A DNA stretch of 64,000 nt from Psychrobacter sp. P11G3 (GTDB lineage Bacteria > Pseudomonadota > Gammaproteobacteria > Pseudomonadales > Moraxellaceae). The notes below the pieces were generated by a model. It had not been told where the DNA came from, did not search any database, and was given only the letters and a program-made list of their open reading frames with translations. Within the stretch, counting starts at the first letter, position 1. The number at the start of each line of letters is the position of its first letter. Position numbers and translations under genes: made by a program. Positions 38,906 through 47,354 of this stretch are shown here, piece by piece. The DNA lies in assembly GCF_001435845.1 (NCBI RefSeq), contig NZ_CM003596.1:2465298-2529297 (forward strand), read 5' to 3'.

Positions 38906-39718
38906 ATGTTAAAACTTGCAGCGCTACCTAATATCTCTACACGTACTATGTTTAGCGCGTTCACCGCTACTGCACTATTTAGTGTGGCTAGCATGTCTAA
39001 CGCCGCACTTTTTAATGACAACTTGCCGACTGACAAAGATGCTGAGCTTAGCGTTGGGGTCAATGTCATGGCGGTCAAATCAGCCTACGATCTCGAAGAC
39101 AGCACTGAAGTGCGCGTGCTACCAGGTGCATTTTATGACAACAACAAAGTCTATGTACGCGGTGCGCAAGCTGGTGCGTATCTGATCAACGATGGTGTCA
39201 ATCAGCTGTCTGCCTATGCCAAGCTTGCGGGTTCTGAGTTTGAACCTGATGATGCCAATGGCGCACTGCAAGGCTTGGATGAGCGTAAATCATCAGCAGA
39301 AGCAGGTCTAAGCTACCAGCGTCGTACCGCTATCGGTGGCATCCGCGCGCAGATAGGTGCTGATGTATTAGATCGTAGTGGCGGTAATACGGCTCGCTTG
39401 ACCTACCTTTCTAGAATCACTAAAGGCAAGCTAACGGTCTATCCAAGTATTGGCTTTGAATATCATGATGCTGACTACAATGAATACTACTATGGTGTCA
39501 GTGAAAAAGAGGCTGCTAAAACGGGCGTTGACACTTATAAATCTAACTCTAGCTTGAATCCGTATATCAACATCAGTGCCAACTATGACTTCAATGAGCG
39601 CTGGGCAGGATTTGCCAATCAAAGCGTGAGCTATGTACCAAATGAGCAGTACGATAGCCCAATGGTCGACTCACGTACTGAAGCGGCGACGACACTTGGT
39701 TTGCTCTATAAGTTTTAG
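38906..39718 (+). CDS. MipA/OmpV-family outer membrane protein
   Basis: 270 aa. The signal peptide ends near SVASMSNA-A. The mature chain has alternating beta-strand patterns and ends in GLLYKF with a terminal Phe, as expected for an outer membrane beta-barrel. ELSVGVNVMAV near the mature N terminus, QLSAYAKLAGSEFEPDDA, and LTVYPSIGFEYHDADYNEYY with YYGVS match the MipA/OmpV (MltA-interacting) family. GAGA lies about 7 nt before the ATG. Its role is inferred from the family: a scaffold for murein enzymes or a channel. Confidence 0.85.
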   Translation: MLKLAALPNISTRTMFSAFTATALFSVASMSNAALFNDNLPTDKDAELSVGVNVMAVKSAYDLEDSTEVRVLPGAFYDNNKVYVRGAQAGAYLINDGVNQLSAYAKLAGSEFEPDDANGALQGLDERKSSAEAGLSYQRRTAIGGIRAQIGADVLDRSGGNTARLTYLSRITKGKLTVYPSIGFEYHDADYNEYYYGVSEKEAAKTGVDTYKSNSSLNPYINISANYDFNERWAGFANQSVSYVPNEQYDSPMVDSRTEAATTLGLLYKF

Positions 39719-39739
39719 TTAGGACTGGATTTTTGATAG

Positions 39740-39777
39740 AAAAAAGGCCTTAACGCGCCATGTGGTAAGGCCTTTTT
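39740..39777. terminator. Terminator between the mipA-like gene and the methyltransferase gene
   Basis: AAAAAAGGCCTTA pairs with TAAGGCCTTTTT. It is suitable for the rightward mipA-like gene and the leftward methyltransferase gene. Confidence 0.88.
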
Positions 39778-39832
39778 ACTGATATATAATAATGAAGCCT
39801 ACATAAATAATCTAAGTCATTCCAGTTTACAA

Positions 39833-41314
39833 TCAATCAAAAACTTCCGTTGAAACGATAGAATCGATCAGTGAACTTACAACAGGAACAGATACACTAT
39901 TTCCAATTAGCTTCATCCATCGTGAACGACTTTCTGGCAGCTTGAAGTTTCTTGGGAAACCTTGTATTAGACAAGCTTCTTCCTTAGTAATTTTTCTATA
40001 CTGCTTAGTGAAATAGACTTCCTCTAGAAACTTTTTCTTATAACTTTCATTCGTTTCTCTATCTATGTGTTTGAGCGCGACGAAATCATTCGTGTCACTA
40101 GCTACAAGAGTTGGAAAGACATCTGAAGTAGGTAAAAATATACGGTTAATACCATCTATTCCACTGCTAATCTTTGTGTTTTTAAACTCATACCTTTCCT
40201 CAATACAACTAATCACTTCTTTATTGATTAAAGAAGAAAGCAACCCTGAAAGTGATCTACTATTTAACCTTAATGAATTTTGTGTTTTTAGGATGTCTAA
40301 TTGCAGTACACCATCATGAGCAAATTTTAAAAGTTCAGCTTCGCTATCGGTTAAATCGGTATCACAACAAGCTAATACTTTAAATCTATAAAAAACTTTC
40401 TTTAAAATATCCTTACGAACTAAATCTTCTAGTTCATAAAAATTGATACTAGGATCAATTTTTTGTATTTGTACTAATGAGAGAGGGTTACCATCCAGCA
40501 AACCAAACTGTTTTTTTCGTCTATTTTTTAATAATAATAGACATATATCTTTCTCTCTATCAGTAGTATCAAGGATGTCCCATGAATGAATTGTGGTTTC
40601 GCCATTACGTAGATCATTAAATAAGAAGTAATCATTGTAGCCATTTTTACTTGAAAGACTCATTTGTTTGTTTACTTTTTTACTGAAGCCAAACAAGTCC
40701 ACTTGCTCATTATTACTTTCAATTTCAGGAAGATCAATATCTAATATGTCTGCTAAGACAACTTTTTTTTCGACGCTTCGGGGAGGGTTAAATTTATCAA
40801 AAAACTGTTTTTCACGAAACCCAACAATGTAAATACGAACACGATTTTGTGCTACTCCATAATCATGTGAGTTGAGAATATAGTAATTCGCATAATAACC
40901 GGCTTGTGTAATACGTTTGAGAATATACTGAAGTGCTGACTTATTTCTTGGATCAACTAACCCTTTTACATTTTCAAAAATAAAAGCTTTAGGCTGCGAT
41001 TGATTAAGTAAGTAGATCGTATCATTCCATAACTGACCACGATCATCATTGAAGCCAAGATTTTTTCCTGCAATAGACCAGCTTTGACAAGGAACCCCTG
41101 CTGTCAACAAATCGTGCTCAGGTAGTTCTTCAATTTTCCGAATATCACCAAAATTTAAAGCTGGGCTAATACGATAATTGTCACAGTATGTTTCGATAGC
41201 ATCCTTATCAATTTCACTAAAGCCTATACATTCGCCACCATTAGCACTGAGAGCCATTTTGAACCCACCAATGCCTGAAAACAAGTCTATAAATTTAATT
41301 TTTGATGTTCCCAT
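39833..41314 (-). CDS. DNA (cytosine-5)-methyltransferase, type II modification enzyme
   Basis: 493 aa from the ATG one base after the endonuclease stop; the longer reading to 41419 overlaps that gene. The C5-methyltransferase motifs are in order: I (DLFSGIGGFKMAL), IV with the catalytic C76 (GVPCQSWSIAG), VI (FENVKGL, E114-N-V116), VIII (QNRVRIYIVG, Q156 R158 R160), IX (RKITKEEACLIQGFPR) and X (GNSVSVPVV). The segment between VIII and IX, which holds the target-recognition domain, is unusually large (about 175-440). It includes helical HTH-like stretches such as LTDSEAELLKFAHDGVLQLD. It protects host DNA against the linked endonuclease. The gene is AT-richer than its neighbours, suggesting transfer. 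Confidence 0.93.
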   Translation of the reverse strand: MGTSKIKFIDLFSGIGGFKMALSANGGECIGFSEIDKDAIETYCDNYRISPALNFGDIRKIEELPEHDLLTAGVPCQSWSIAGKNLGFNDDRGQLWNDTIYLLNQSQPKAFIFENVKGLVDPRNKSALQYILKRITQAGYYANYYILNSHDYGVAQNRVRIYIVGFREKQFFDKFNPPRSVEKKVVLADILDIDLPEIESNNEQVDLFGFSKKVNKQMSLSSKNGYNDYFLFNDLRNGETTIHSWDILDTTDREKDICLLLLKNRRKKQFGLLDGNPLSLVQIQKIDPSINFYELEDLVRKDILKKVFYRFKVLACCDTDLTDSEAELLKFAHDGVLQLDILKTQNSLRLNSRSLSGLLSSLINKEVISCIEERYEFKNTKISSGIDGINRIFLPTSDVFPTLVASDTNDFVALKHIDRETNESYKKKFLEEVYFTKQYRKITKEEACLIQGFPRNFKLPESRSRWMKLIGNSVSVPVVSSLIDSIVSTEVFD

Positions 41315-41315
41315 T

Positions 41316-42143
41316 TTAATGCAATATATCCTCTTTATAATTTCCAGGTGGTTCAATACCCAAAAACTCACGATAAATTCGCTCTTTATAATTTTTACCC
41401 AATGAATTAATTTCATCAATAAAAAGTTCGTATGTACCCTCGCCGCCTATCAAATCCCAAAACTCTTCTCCGATTAAGACGGACTCATCGTTGTTCATGT
41501 CAAACCATCTTTTAGGAAACGCCCAATTGTAATCAGCTTTCTTACCATAAGGATTATACGGAAGAGCAAAAAATGCAAAATCCACTTTCGGGGGCTGCAT
41601 AGCTAACAATTTAAAAATTTTCTCTTTACTTACTTTAGTCTGGTCGCTATTAGGAAGAGGTGCTTTGACTTCGAACGCATAAGTCTTATGTGTTTTTGTA
41701 CTCTTAATCAAAACATCACAAACTACTGATGCTGGCATCAACTTACCACCGCCTTCTAGAATGTATTGCAACTCACCTTTCCAGTTAGGTAGACTTCGAT
41801 CTTTTCCCTTATGTTCCAGCCTGTTCAGAACCTGTTGAATCCTACGTAATCTTTCAGCTCCTATTTCACCAATAACATGAGTACCTGTTTCACAACGCCC
41901 GTGATGTTCTACAGCAACCACTTCAGCTAATCTCTCCCATACACCACCAAAAGGCGTCACAAAACGCCTCTCAAAATGAGACCCCTTAAATATTTCATCT
42001 GGCACTAGAGCAGCATATAATGGTTTCTGTGAATGGTGCTTTTCTTTAATAAACGGGTCTCTATTTAAAACCCTGTCCATTACCCTATCCATCAATTCTG
42101 TAATGACTCTATTAATACCTTCTTTTACATTATTTTCTGCCAC
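41316..42143 (-). CDS. Type II restriction endonuclease, TdeIII/MjaII-like
   Basis: 275 aa, upstream of the methyltransferase and separated from it by one base, typical of a type II restriction-modification operon. The PD-(D/E)xK core is plausible as VVCDVLIKS followed by YAFEVKAPLPNSDQ, giving the Asp and the Glu-Val-Lys triad. Other segments, YAALVPDEIFKGSHFERRFVT and VWERLAEVV, resemble my memory of the TdeIII family, whose members cut GGNCC. That recognition site is a family inference and untested here. The whole module lies between the mipA-like gene and fumC and is bordered by terminators. Confidence 0.8.
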   Translation of the reverse strand: MAENNVKEGINRVITELMDRVMDRVLNRDPFIKEKHHSQKPLYAALVPDEIFKGSHFERRFVTPFGGVWERLAEVVAVEHHGRCETGTHVIGEIGAERLRRIQQVLNRLEHKGKDRSLPNWKGELQYILEGGGKLMPASVVCDVLIKSTKTHKTYAFEVKAPLPNSDQTKVSKEKIFKLLAMQPPKVDFAFFALPYNPYGKKADYNWAFPKRWFDMNNDESVLIGEEFWDLIGGEGTYELFIDEINSLGKNYKERIYREFLGIEPPGNYKEDILH

Positions 42144-42175
42144 TATTTATTCCTTTTGAAGAACTTAACTCTTAT

Positions 42176-42214
42176 AAAAAGACCTCGTCAGTTTGTACAA
42201 CAAGGTCTTTTTTT
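42176..42214 (-). terminator. Terminator downstream of fumC, before the restriction genes
   Basis: AAAAAGACCT at 42176-42185 pairs with AGGTCTTTTTT. It lies about 115 nt beyond the fumC stop on the minus strand. The 50-bp dispersed element occupies the space before it. Confidence 0.82.
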
Positions 42215-42251
42215 TCTAAGTTCTCAGTGAAACAAATATGATGCTGCTACT

Positions 42252-42301
42252 AGAAAGACAAGTGCAAATAGTACTTATCGTACATTAAGCGAGTCTGACG
42301 C
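42252..42301. repeat. 50-bp dispersed repeat, copy A, in the fumC 3' region
   Basis: Ungapped alignment with 51019-51068 gives 41 matches in 50. The shared start is AGAAAGAC and the shared end GAGTCTGACGC, both identical. It lies 29 nt beyond the fumC stop and about 37 nt before the terminator, the same arrangement as the topA copy. Confidence 0.8.
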
Positions 42302-42329
42302 CGTAGCAGGTCATTATTTGGTCTACTGC

Positions 42330-43733
42330 TTACTTAGGATGTACCATATCAGCAGGAATTACCCACTCATCAAACTGCGCTTCAGTTAATAGCTCTAGCT
42401 CAACCGCAACTTGCTTCAAAGTTTTGTTTTCTTTATAAGCAGTCTTAGCGATTTTAGCTGCATTTTCATAACCAACATGACGGTTCAATGACGTTACTAG
42501 CATCAATGAATTGTGCAAGAAGTCATCGATTTTGTCTTTTACTGGCTCGATACCAACGGCACAGTTTTCGTTGAAGCTGTTGCAAGCATCGCCAAGCAGC
42601 TTGATAGACTGCAACAAGTTAAACGCGATAACTGGCTTATACACGTTTAGCTCAAAGTTACCTGACGCGCCAGCCATGCTGATAGTCGTGTCGTTACCCA
42701 TAACCTGAGCGACAACCATAGTCATTGCTTCTGACTGCGTTGGGTTAACTTTACCTGGCATGATAGAAGAGCCTGGCTCATTTTCAGGAATCGTCAACTC
42801 ACCCAGACCACAACGAGGGCCAGATGCCAACCAACGTACGTCGTTAGCGATTTTGTTTAAGCTACCCGCTAATGTTTTTAGTGCGCCTGAGGCGAATACT
42901 TCTGCATCACGAGCGGCTAGTGCTTCAAATTTGTTTGGTGACGTGACGAATGGCAAGCCAGTCAAAGTCGCTAGTTGCTCAGCTGATTTTACTGCATAGT
43001 CAGGATGGGCGTTTAGACCAGTACCAACCGCAGTACCGCCTAGTGGCAATTCATATAGACCTTGTAGCGCGTTGTCGATACGAGTCAATGAATGGTCAAG
43101 TTGGCTCACATAGCCGCTGAACTCTTGGCCTAGGGTCAAAGGCGTCGCGTCTTGTAGATGCGTACGACCGATTTTTACGATGCTATCGAATTCTTTGGCT
43201 TTTGCCGCTAGCGTATCGCGTAGTGCTTGTACCGCTGGAATCAACAAGCTGTTGATTTGACGAGCAGCTGCCACACGAATCGCCGTTGGGAAGCTGTCGT
43301 TGGTAGACTGTGCATGGTTTACATGGTCATTTGGGTGAATTGGCGTGTAGCTGCCACGTTCAGAACCAGCGATTTCGTTAGCACGGTTGGCCAATACTTC
43401 GTTCATGTTCATGTTTGACTGGGTGCCAGAACCTGTCTGCCATACAACCAATGGGAACTGATCGACCAGACCACCATTGATGATTTCGTCAGCGGCTTGT
43501 ACGATGAGATCACGCTTGTCGCCTTCGATACGCTCTAGGCTTGCATTGGTAATCGCAGCGGCTTTTTTGACCAGTGCCATCGCTTCAATCATTGGACGCG
43601 GCAAAGTCTCACCACCGATTTTGAAGTTTTCGCGGCTACGCTGAGTTTGCGCGCCCCAATAAGCATCAGCTGGGACTTCTACGTTGCCCATGGTGTCTTT
43701 TTCGGTACGAGTTGCCTGATTCTGTGTCGACAT
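42330..43733 (-). CDS. fumC: Fumarate hydratase class II
   Basis: 467 aa, normal for the iron-independent oxygen-stable fumarase. It interconverts fumarate and malate in the TCA cycle. Family signatures: [15 protein letters not shown], the active-site loop [46 protein letters not shown] and [10 protein letters not shown]. The gene is divergent from 5-formyl-THF cyclo-ligase. Its 3' region carries the dispersed 50-bp element and a terminator. Confidence 0.97.
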   Translation of the reverse strand: MSTQNQATRTEKDTMGNVEVPADAYWGAQTQRSRENFKIGGETLPRPMIEAMALVKKAAAITNASLERIEGDKRDLIVQAADEIINGGLVDQFPLVVWQTGSGTQSNMNMNEVLANRANEIAGSERGSYTPIHPNDHVNHAQSTNDSFPTAIRVAAARQINSLLIPAVQALRDTLAAKAKEFDSIVKIGRTHLQDATPLTLGQEFSGYVSQLDHSLTRIDNALQGLYELPLGGTAVGTGLNAHPDYAVKSAEQLATLTGLPFVTSPNKFEALAARDAEVFASGALKTLAGSLNKIANDVRWLASGPRCGLGELTIPENEPGSSIMPGKVNPTQSEAMTMVVAQVMGNDTTISMAGASGNFELNVYKPVIAFNLLQSIKLLGDACNSFNENCAVGIEPVKDKIDDFLHNSLMLVTSLNRHVGYENAAKIAKTAYKENKTLKQVAVELELLTEAQFDEWVIPADMVHPK

Positions 43734-43877
43734 AACTACCCTCTTTACTGGTTTGTTGTTAAATAACTGAACGATAAAAAGTGCAACAGCTGCTGCACAT
43801 AAACGGAAATACGATGTAAAGTGGCGTTATGATAGCATGACTAAGGCGTGTTGAATATTCACAAATAGCCTTGAGCG

Positions 43878-44657
43878 ATGCCTAAAAACGCCTGTCATCA
43901 CCAATCTGATACTTCATTGGATAAGATACCTATGCACTCTAAAATTATGCACTCTGAAACCATGCACCCCAAACCAATACGGCCTGAGCATAATAGGCTT
44001 GATTCAAATAATGGTGACTCAAAAAATACTGAAACATCTGAATCTGTCATTAGCAATCCGCCTAGACGACACTTTACTCGCCAACGCCGTCAGTTGAGCG
44101 ATGGAGAACGTAGACAACTTGCTCAGTCTGCGAGCTTACATCTAACCAAACTACAGCAGCGATTGCCAACGAATGCACGCATTGGCTTATATTACGATGG
44201 CTTTGGTGAGCTACCTACTCAGCCAATTTTAGATTGGTGTCAACGCTTAGGCTATTTACCTTACTTACCAGTCGTTGGTTCATTCAGTCGTACCAGCAAC
44301 GGCAGTGATGATAAACATCTACGCTTTGTACCCATTTATCATTCAAAACTACTCAACATACCGACACGTATTCATCGTTTGGGTATGAAGCAAAATCATC
44401 ATCGTCGTTTGCTGTGGGCGCACGAATTAGACGTGATTATTTGTCCGTTAGTCGCGGTAGATAAACACGGCAACCGCATGGGCATGGGTGGTGGATTTTA
44501 TGATACGACGCTTGGTAACAGCTATCGCTCAGGGACTTCAAGGCCGTTAAAGATAGGCTGGTGCTATGATTTTCAAGTGGTTGAACAATTAGCGCGTCAA
44601 CCGTGGGATGTGCCATTAGACGGCTTAATTACGCCAAGCGGCATAAGGTGGTTTTAA
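43878..44657 (+). CDS. 5-formyltetrahydrofolate cyclo-ligase family protein
   Basis: 259 aa. The core begins near residue 55 with RRHFTRQRRQLSDGERRQLA. It has IGLYYDGFGELPT and the signature LVAVDKHGNRMGMGGGFYDTT (shown in part), with GGGFYD the ATP/folate-binding glycine loop. It should convert 5-formyl-THF to methenyl-THF with ATP. The first 50 residues are a poorly conserved polar extension with a repeated HSKIMHSETMHPK pattern, so a later start is possible. The E. coli homologue lies downstream of the 6S RNA gene; only 144 bp precede this gene and no 6S-like structure is visible. It overlaps the next gene by one base. Confidence 0.88.
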   Translation: MPKNACHHQSDTSLDKIPMHSKIMHSETMHPKPIRPEHNRLDSNNGDSKNTETSESVISNPPRRHFTRQRRQLSDGERRQLAQSASLHLTKLQQRLPTNARIGLYYDGFGELPTQPILDWCQRLGYLPYLPVVGSFSRTSNGSDDKHLRFVPIYHSKLLNIPTRIHRLGMKQNHHRRLLWAHELDVIICPLVAVDKHGNRMGMGGGFYDTTLGNSYRSGTSRPLKIGWCYDFQVVEQLARQPWDVPLDGLITPSGIRWF

Positions 44658-44917
44658 TGAAAGACGATAAGCAAGCGACAGATGCTAACTCTAGCGCTGC
44701 TGATTCCAGTGCAGACAGTGTGGATGAGTATTTGCAAACGTTAGGTAGCGAGGACGCTAGAGAGCTGCGTTACTACAGTCAAGAGCAACCCTTTAGCGCT
44801 GATGAAATGACACGGCTCGTCAATGAAGAACGCTTAAATGAATTGCTAGCGCAAAGCGATGCGTTTTTGAGTAGTTTAAGTGACGAGTTGAGAGATTTTG
44901 AGGACAACAGTCATTGA
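44657..44917 (+). CDS. Small acidic hypothetical protein (86 aa)
   Basis: 86 aa beginning MKDDKQATDANSSAADSSAD. The ATG overlaps the preceding TAA (TAATG), so translation is coupled. It has no Cys or Trp. The chain is acidic, with helical segments VDEYLQTLGSEDARELRYYS and EMTRLVNEERLNELLAQSDA. No known family is recognised. The reading starting at 44603 overlaps the cyclo-ligase and is not needed. As part of the cyclo-ligase operon it may be a small regulator, but that is speculation. Confidence 0.72.
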   Translation: MKDDKQATDANSSAADSSADSVDEYLQTLGSEDARELRYYSQEQPFSADEMTRLVNEERLNELLAQSDAFLSSLSDELRDFEDNSH

Positions 44918-44943
44918 TATTTATTTTCAATTAAACAGAACTA

Positions 44944-44992
44944 TTGTTTAAATTCAGAGTATATCTTATCATAGATAATAATGATTATTATT
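44944..44992 (+). promoter_or_regulatory. Candidate promoter with an adjacent Fur-box-like sequence
   Basis: TTGTTT (44944-44949), 17 nt, TATCAT (44967-44972). Immediately after it, GATAATAATGATTATTATT (44974-44992) matches the 19-bp Fur consensus at 15 positions by eye. It lies 26 bp upstream of the GTG start at 45018. AT-rich DNA makes chance matches possible. Confidence 0.5.
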
Positions 44993-45017
44993 ATTAACAA
45001 ATAGGATAAAAACTCTA

Positions 45018-45515
45018 GTGACAACTCTCTCTGTTAAGAAGTCTAGATCGTTTTATGTACTGACAGCTGCCCTGTTTTTTTGGATAGGAGTAACAATATT
45101 CGGTATTTACTTTTGGGAGTATGATGATTCTGAAAGCTTAATATCATTCCTTTACTTTCTCTCCGCTTGTATTTTATTTATTCTCGCTAGCTATAGAGAA
45201 AGACAGTTAGAAAAAAAGCGTATATATGATAATAACTTGTTATCCATCAATAGCTTTTCAGCGCAACTGAATGCAGAAAATGAGCAACTAACTTTGGTTT
45301 CCGATAAAAACTTTTTATGGTTATCAACTTTCACTTTTTACGCTATATTAATCCTACTAATACTTTCCGTAGGTTTGCTGTTATACGGTTATATAAATGG
45401 CGATCTAGAGTATGGCATCTTTGTCTTTATTTATCTTGAACTCTTCTTTATGCACTCTATTAATAAAAACAGTAAACAAATAAAGCAGCGTATCTACGAT
45501 AAAAAAATATCGTAG
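45018..45515 (+). CDS. Hypothetical integral membrane protein, four predicted helices
   Basis: 165 aa with a GTG start and AGGATA about 9 nt upstream. Two hydrophobic pairs are seen: VLTAALFFWIGVTIFGIYF and SLISFLYFLSACILFILAS near the N terminus, then FLWLSTFTFYAILILLILSV and YGIFVFIYLELFFMHS. A charged cytoplasmic loop (RERQLEKKRIYDNN) joins them. No family is recognised. The gene is AT-rich. A Fur-box-like sequence lies upstream, and the stop codon is embedded in a 13-bp hairpin. Confidence 0.68.
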   Translation: MTTLSVKKSRSFYVLTAALFFWIGVTIFGIYFWEYDDSESLISFLYFLSACILFILASYRERQLEKKRIYDNNLLSINSFSAQLNAENEQLTLVSDKNFLWLSTFTFYAILILLILSVGLLLYGYINGDLEYGIFVFIYLELFFMHSINKNSKQIKQRIYDKKIS

Positions 45516-45520
45516 ATACG
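45489..45520. repeat. 13-bp perfect hairpin enclosing the stop codon of 45018-45515
   Basis: CGTATCTACGATA (45489-45501) and TATCGTAGATACG (45508-45520) are exact reverse complements with an AAAAAA loop. The TAG stop (45513-45515) is inside the right arm. No T run follows, so it is not a usual terminator. Confidence 0.7.
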
Positions 45521-45558
45521 TAGAAATCGATCAACTCGCTATGCATATATGCTACCAA

Positions 45559-46920
45559 TCACAACGCCATTGCGGCTATCCAACCAAACACTAATAAAGG
45601 AATATTATAGTGAATAAAAGTGGGGATTACACTGTCTTTGATATGGTCATGTTGACCATCGATATTTAGACCAGACGTTGGTCCCAATGTCGAGTCTGAC
45701 GCAGGCGAACCCGCATCACCCAGCGCGCCAGCCGTACCGATAATCGCCACAGTAGCCAACGGCGAAAACCCTAAAGAGATACACAGCGGCACATAAATCG
45801 CAGCCAAAATAGGAATGGTCGAAAATGAAGAACCAATGCCCATGGTCACAATCAAACCGATGAGTAGCATAATAAATGCCGCCATCGCTTTGTTACCAGC
45901 AAACAGTGATGCTGCCCCATCGACCAATGGCTGAATCTGCTCAGTCGCTTTCATTACTTCAGCAAAGCCCTGTGCGGTAATCATAATAAAGCCAATCATC
46001 GCCATCAGTTTGATACCGTCATTAAAGACGCCATCAGCATCACGCCACTTCACCACGCCAGTTGCCATAAACACACCGAAGCCAAACATTGAGCCCAGTA
46101 GTAGTGAATCAGTGTATAACTGCACCACAAAAGCCGTCACGATAGCAGCCAGTGCAACCAGCGTCTTTAGCTTGCTTTGCGACTGTGCACCAGCAGCAGT
46201 TTTGCTTAATGCATCGCCTTCTACTACAGCATCATGCGCTTGCTGATCTAACGCAATCTGCTGATACGCACGTGGCTTACGGTAGCTGATAAATACAGCA
46301 ACTAGCAAACCAATTAGCATACCCAATGCAGGAATCGCCATGGCTTGCACCACAGAAATATTGGCAACCTCAATACCCGCTTCACCCACGTTTTTTAGCA
46401 TAATCTGATTCAGATAAATATCACCAAAACCATAAGGAATAAACATATAGGTGGTGACCAGTCCAAACGTAATCAGACAAGCAATCAGGCGTCTATCAAT
46501 CTGCATGCGATTGAATGCTAACAATAGTGGCGGTACCAGTAGCGGAATAAAGGCAATATGAATAGGGATTAAGTTTTGGCTAAAGCAGCTCATGGTAATG
46601 AGGCCTGCAAACAGCATGTACTTAATCATGCCACTCGTACCCGCAGCATCAATACGTTTGATGACCGCGCCTGCCAACGATTGCGGCAAGCCCGAATGAG
46701 CAATCGCCACGGCAAACGCCCCTAGCAAGGCATAAGACAGCGCAATCTGTGCGCCATTACGGATACCTTCTTGGAAGGCATTTAACGTATCGGTAATACC
46801 AAGCCCTGCCAGCAGTCCACCTGCCAGCGCGCCGATTAATAAACTGAGCACCACGTGCACTCGCGAAAGTGACAGTCCTAGCATGATAATAACTGCTAGC
46901 AATACTGCATTGATGGCCAT
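45559..46920 (-). CDS. NhaC/YuiF-type Na+/H+ antiporter-family transporter
   Basis: 453 aa, about 11-12 membrane helices. The N-terminal AVLLAVIIMLGLSLSRVHVV with LIGALAGGL and the central SCFSQNLIPIHIAFIPLLVP fit the family. The conserved C-terminal block is GALGDAGSPASDSTLGPTSG followed by DHIKDSVIPTFIHYNIPL. This family exchanges Na+ for H+ or carries organic solutes such as amino acids, so the substrate is not assigned. A cytoplasmic loop (residues 215-245) contains Gln/Ala-rich sequence. It is convergent with 45018 and divergent from lon. Confidence 0.82.
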   Translation of the reverse strand: MAINAVLLAVIIMLGLSLSRVHVVLSLLIGALAGGLLAGLGITDTLNAFQEGIRNGAQIALSYALLGAFAVAIAHSGLPQSLAGAVIKRIDAAGTSGMIKYMLFAGLITMSCFSQNLIPIHIAFIPLLVPPLLLAFNRMQIDRRLIACLITFGLVTTYMFIPYGFGDIYLNQIMLKNVGEAGIEVANISVVQAMAIPALGMLIGLLVAVFISYRKPRAYQQIALDQQAHDAVVEGDALSKTAAGAQSQSKLKTLVALAAIVTAFVVQLYTDSLLLGSMFGFGVFMATGVVKWRDADGVFNDGIKLMAMIGFIMITAQGFAEVMKATEQIQPLVDGAASLFAGNKAMAAFIMLLIGLIVTMGIGSSFSTIPILAAIYVPLCISLGFSPLATVAIIGTAGALGDAGSPASDSTLGPTSGLNIDGQHDHIKDSVIPTFIHYNIPLLVFGWIAAMAL

Positions 46921-47354
46921 GTGTTGCCCCTTGTTCTTTATACTTTGGTCTTAATGAGACCTATGAATATTGAAACTAATGAATATCGCCCTGTTGTCTA
47001 AAACGTCTCAATATGAGAGCCTGTTTTAGACGCGCGCCAGTTTACCTTATTTTGGGTATAAAGCCTACGCATAGAACCGATTAGACATCATCATAAGCAG
47101 CCAAATATCATTTACACATCTAAACCCTCTTCTATAATTTCTGACTGTCTTTATTATTCATAGACCAGTCATACCATTGACGACACATCGTTACCCACAT
47201 TAATTGCATTAATAACTGGACGCTCAGATAACTATTTAACAAAGATAAGCAGACGACTTCACCAATCAGCCTTGCAATTTTTTTCGTGAGCACCATTTAT
47301 CTAAACATGAACCACGAACTTGACTTTACAAGTCTGGGGAACGAGGAAAAACAT
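46921..47354. other. Divergent region between the antiporter gene and lon
   Basis: 434 bp. A 9-bp inverted repeat GTCTAAAAC (46996-47004)/GTTTTAGAC (47023-47031) lies 75 bp upstream of the antiporter gene and may be an operator. TTGACG-N17-TTAATT (47177-47205) is a weak promoter candidate for lon. I see no sigma32-type heat-shock promoter. Confidence 0.5.

Noticed and set aside
43734..43877. Possible 6S RNA upstream of the cyclo-ligase gene
   Set aside because: Only 144 bp are available, and no 6S-like long bulged hairpin is visible.
44603..44656. Extended start of the 86-aa acidic protein
   Set aside because: It would overlap the cyclo-ligase reading; the TAATG overlap at 44657 is the natural start.
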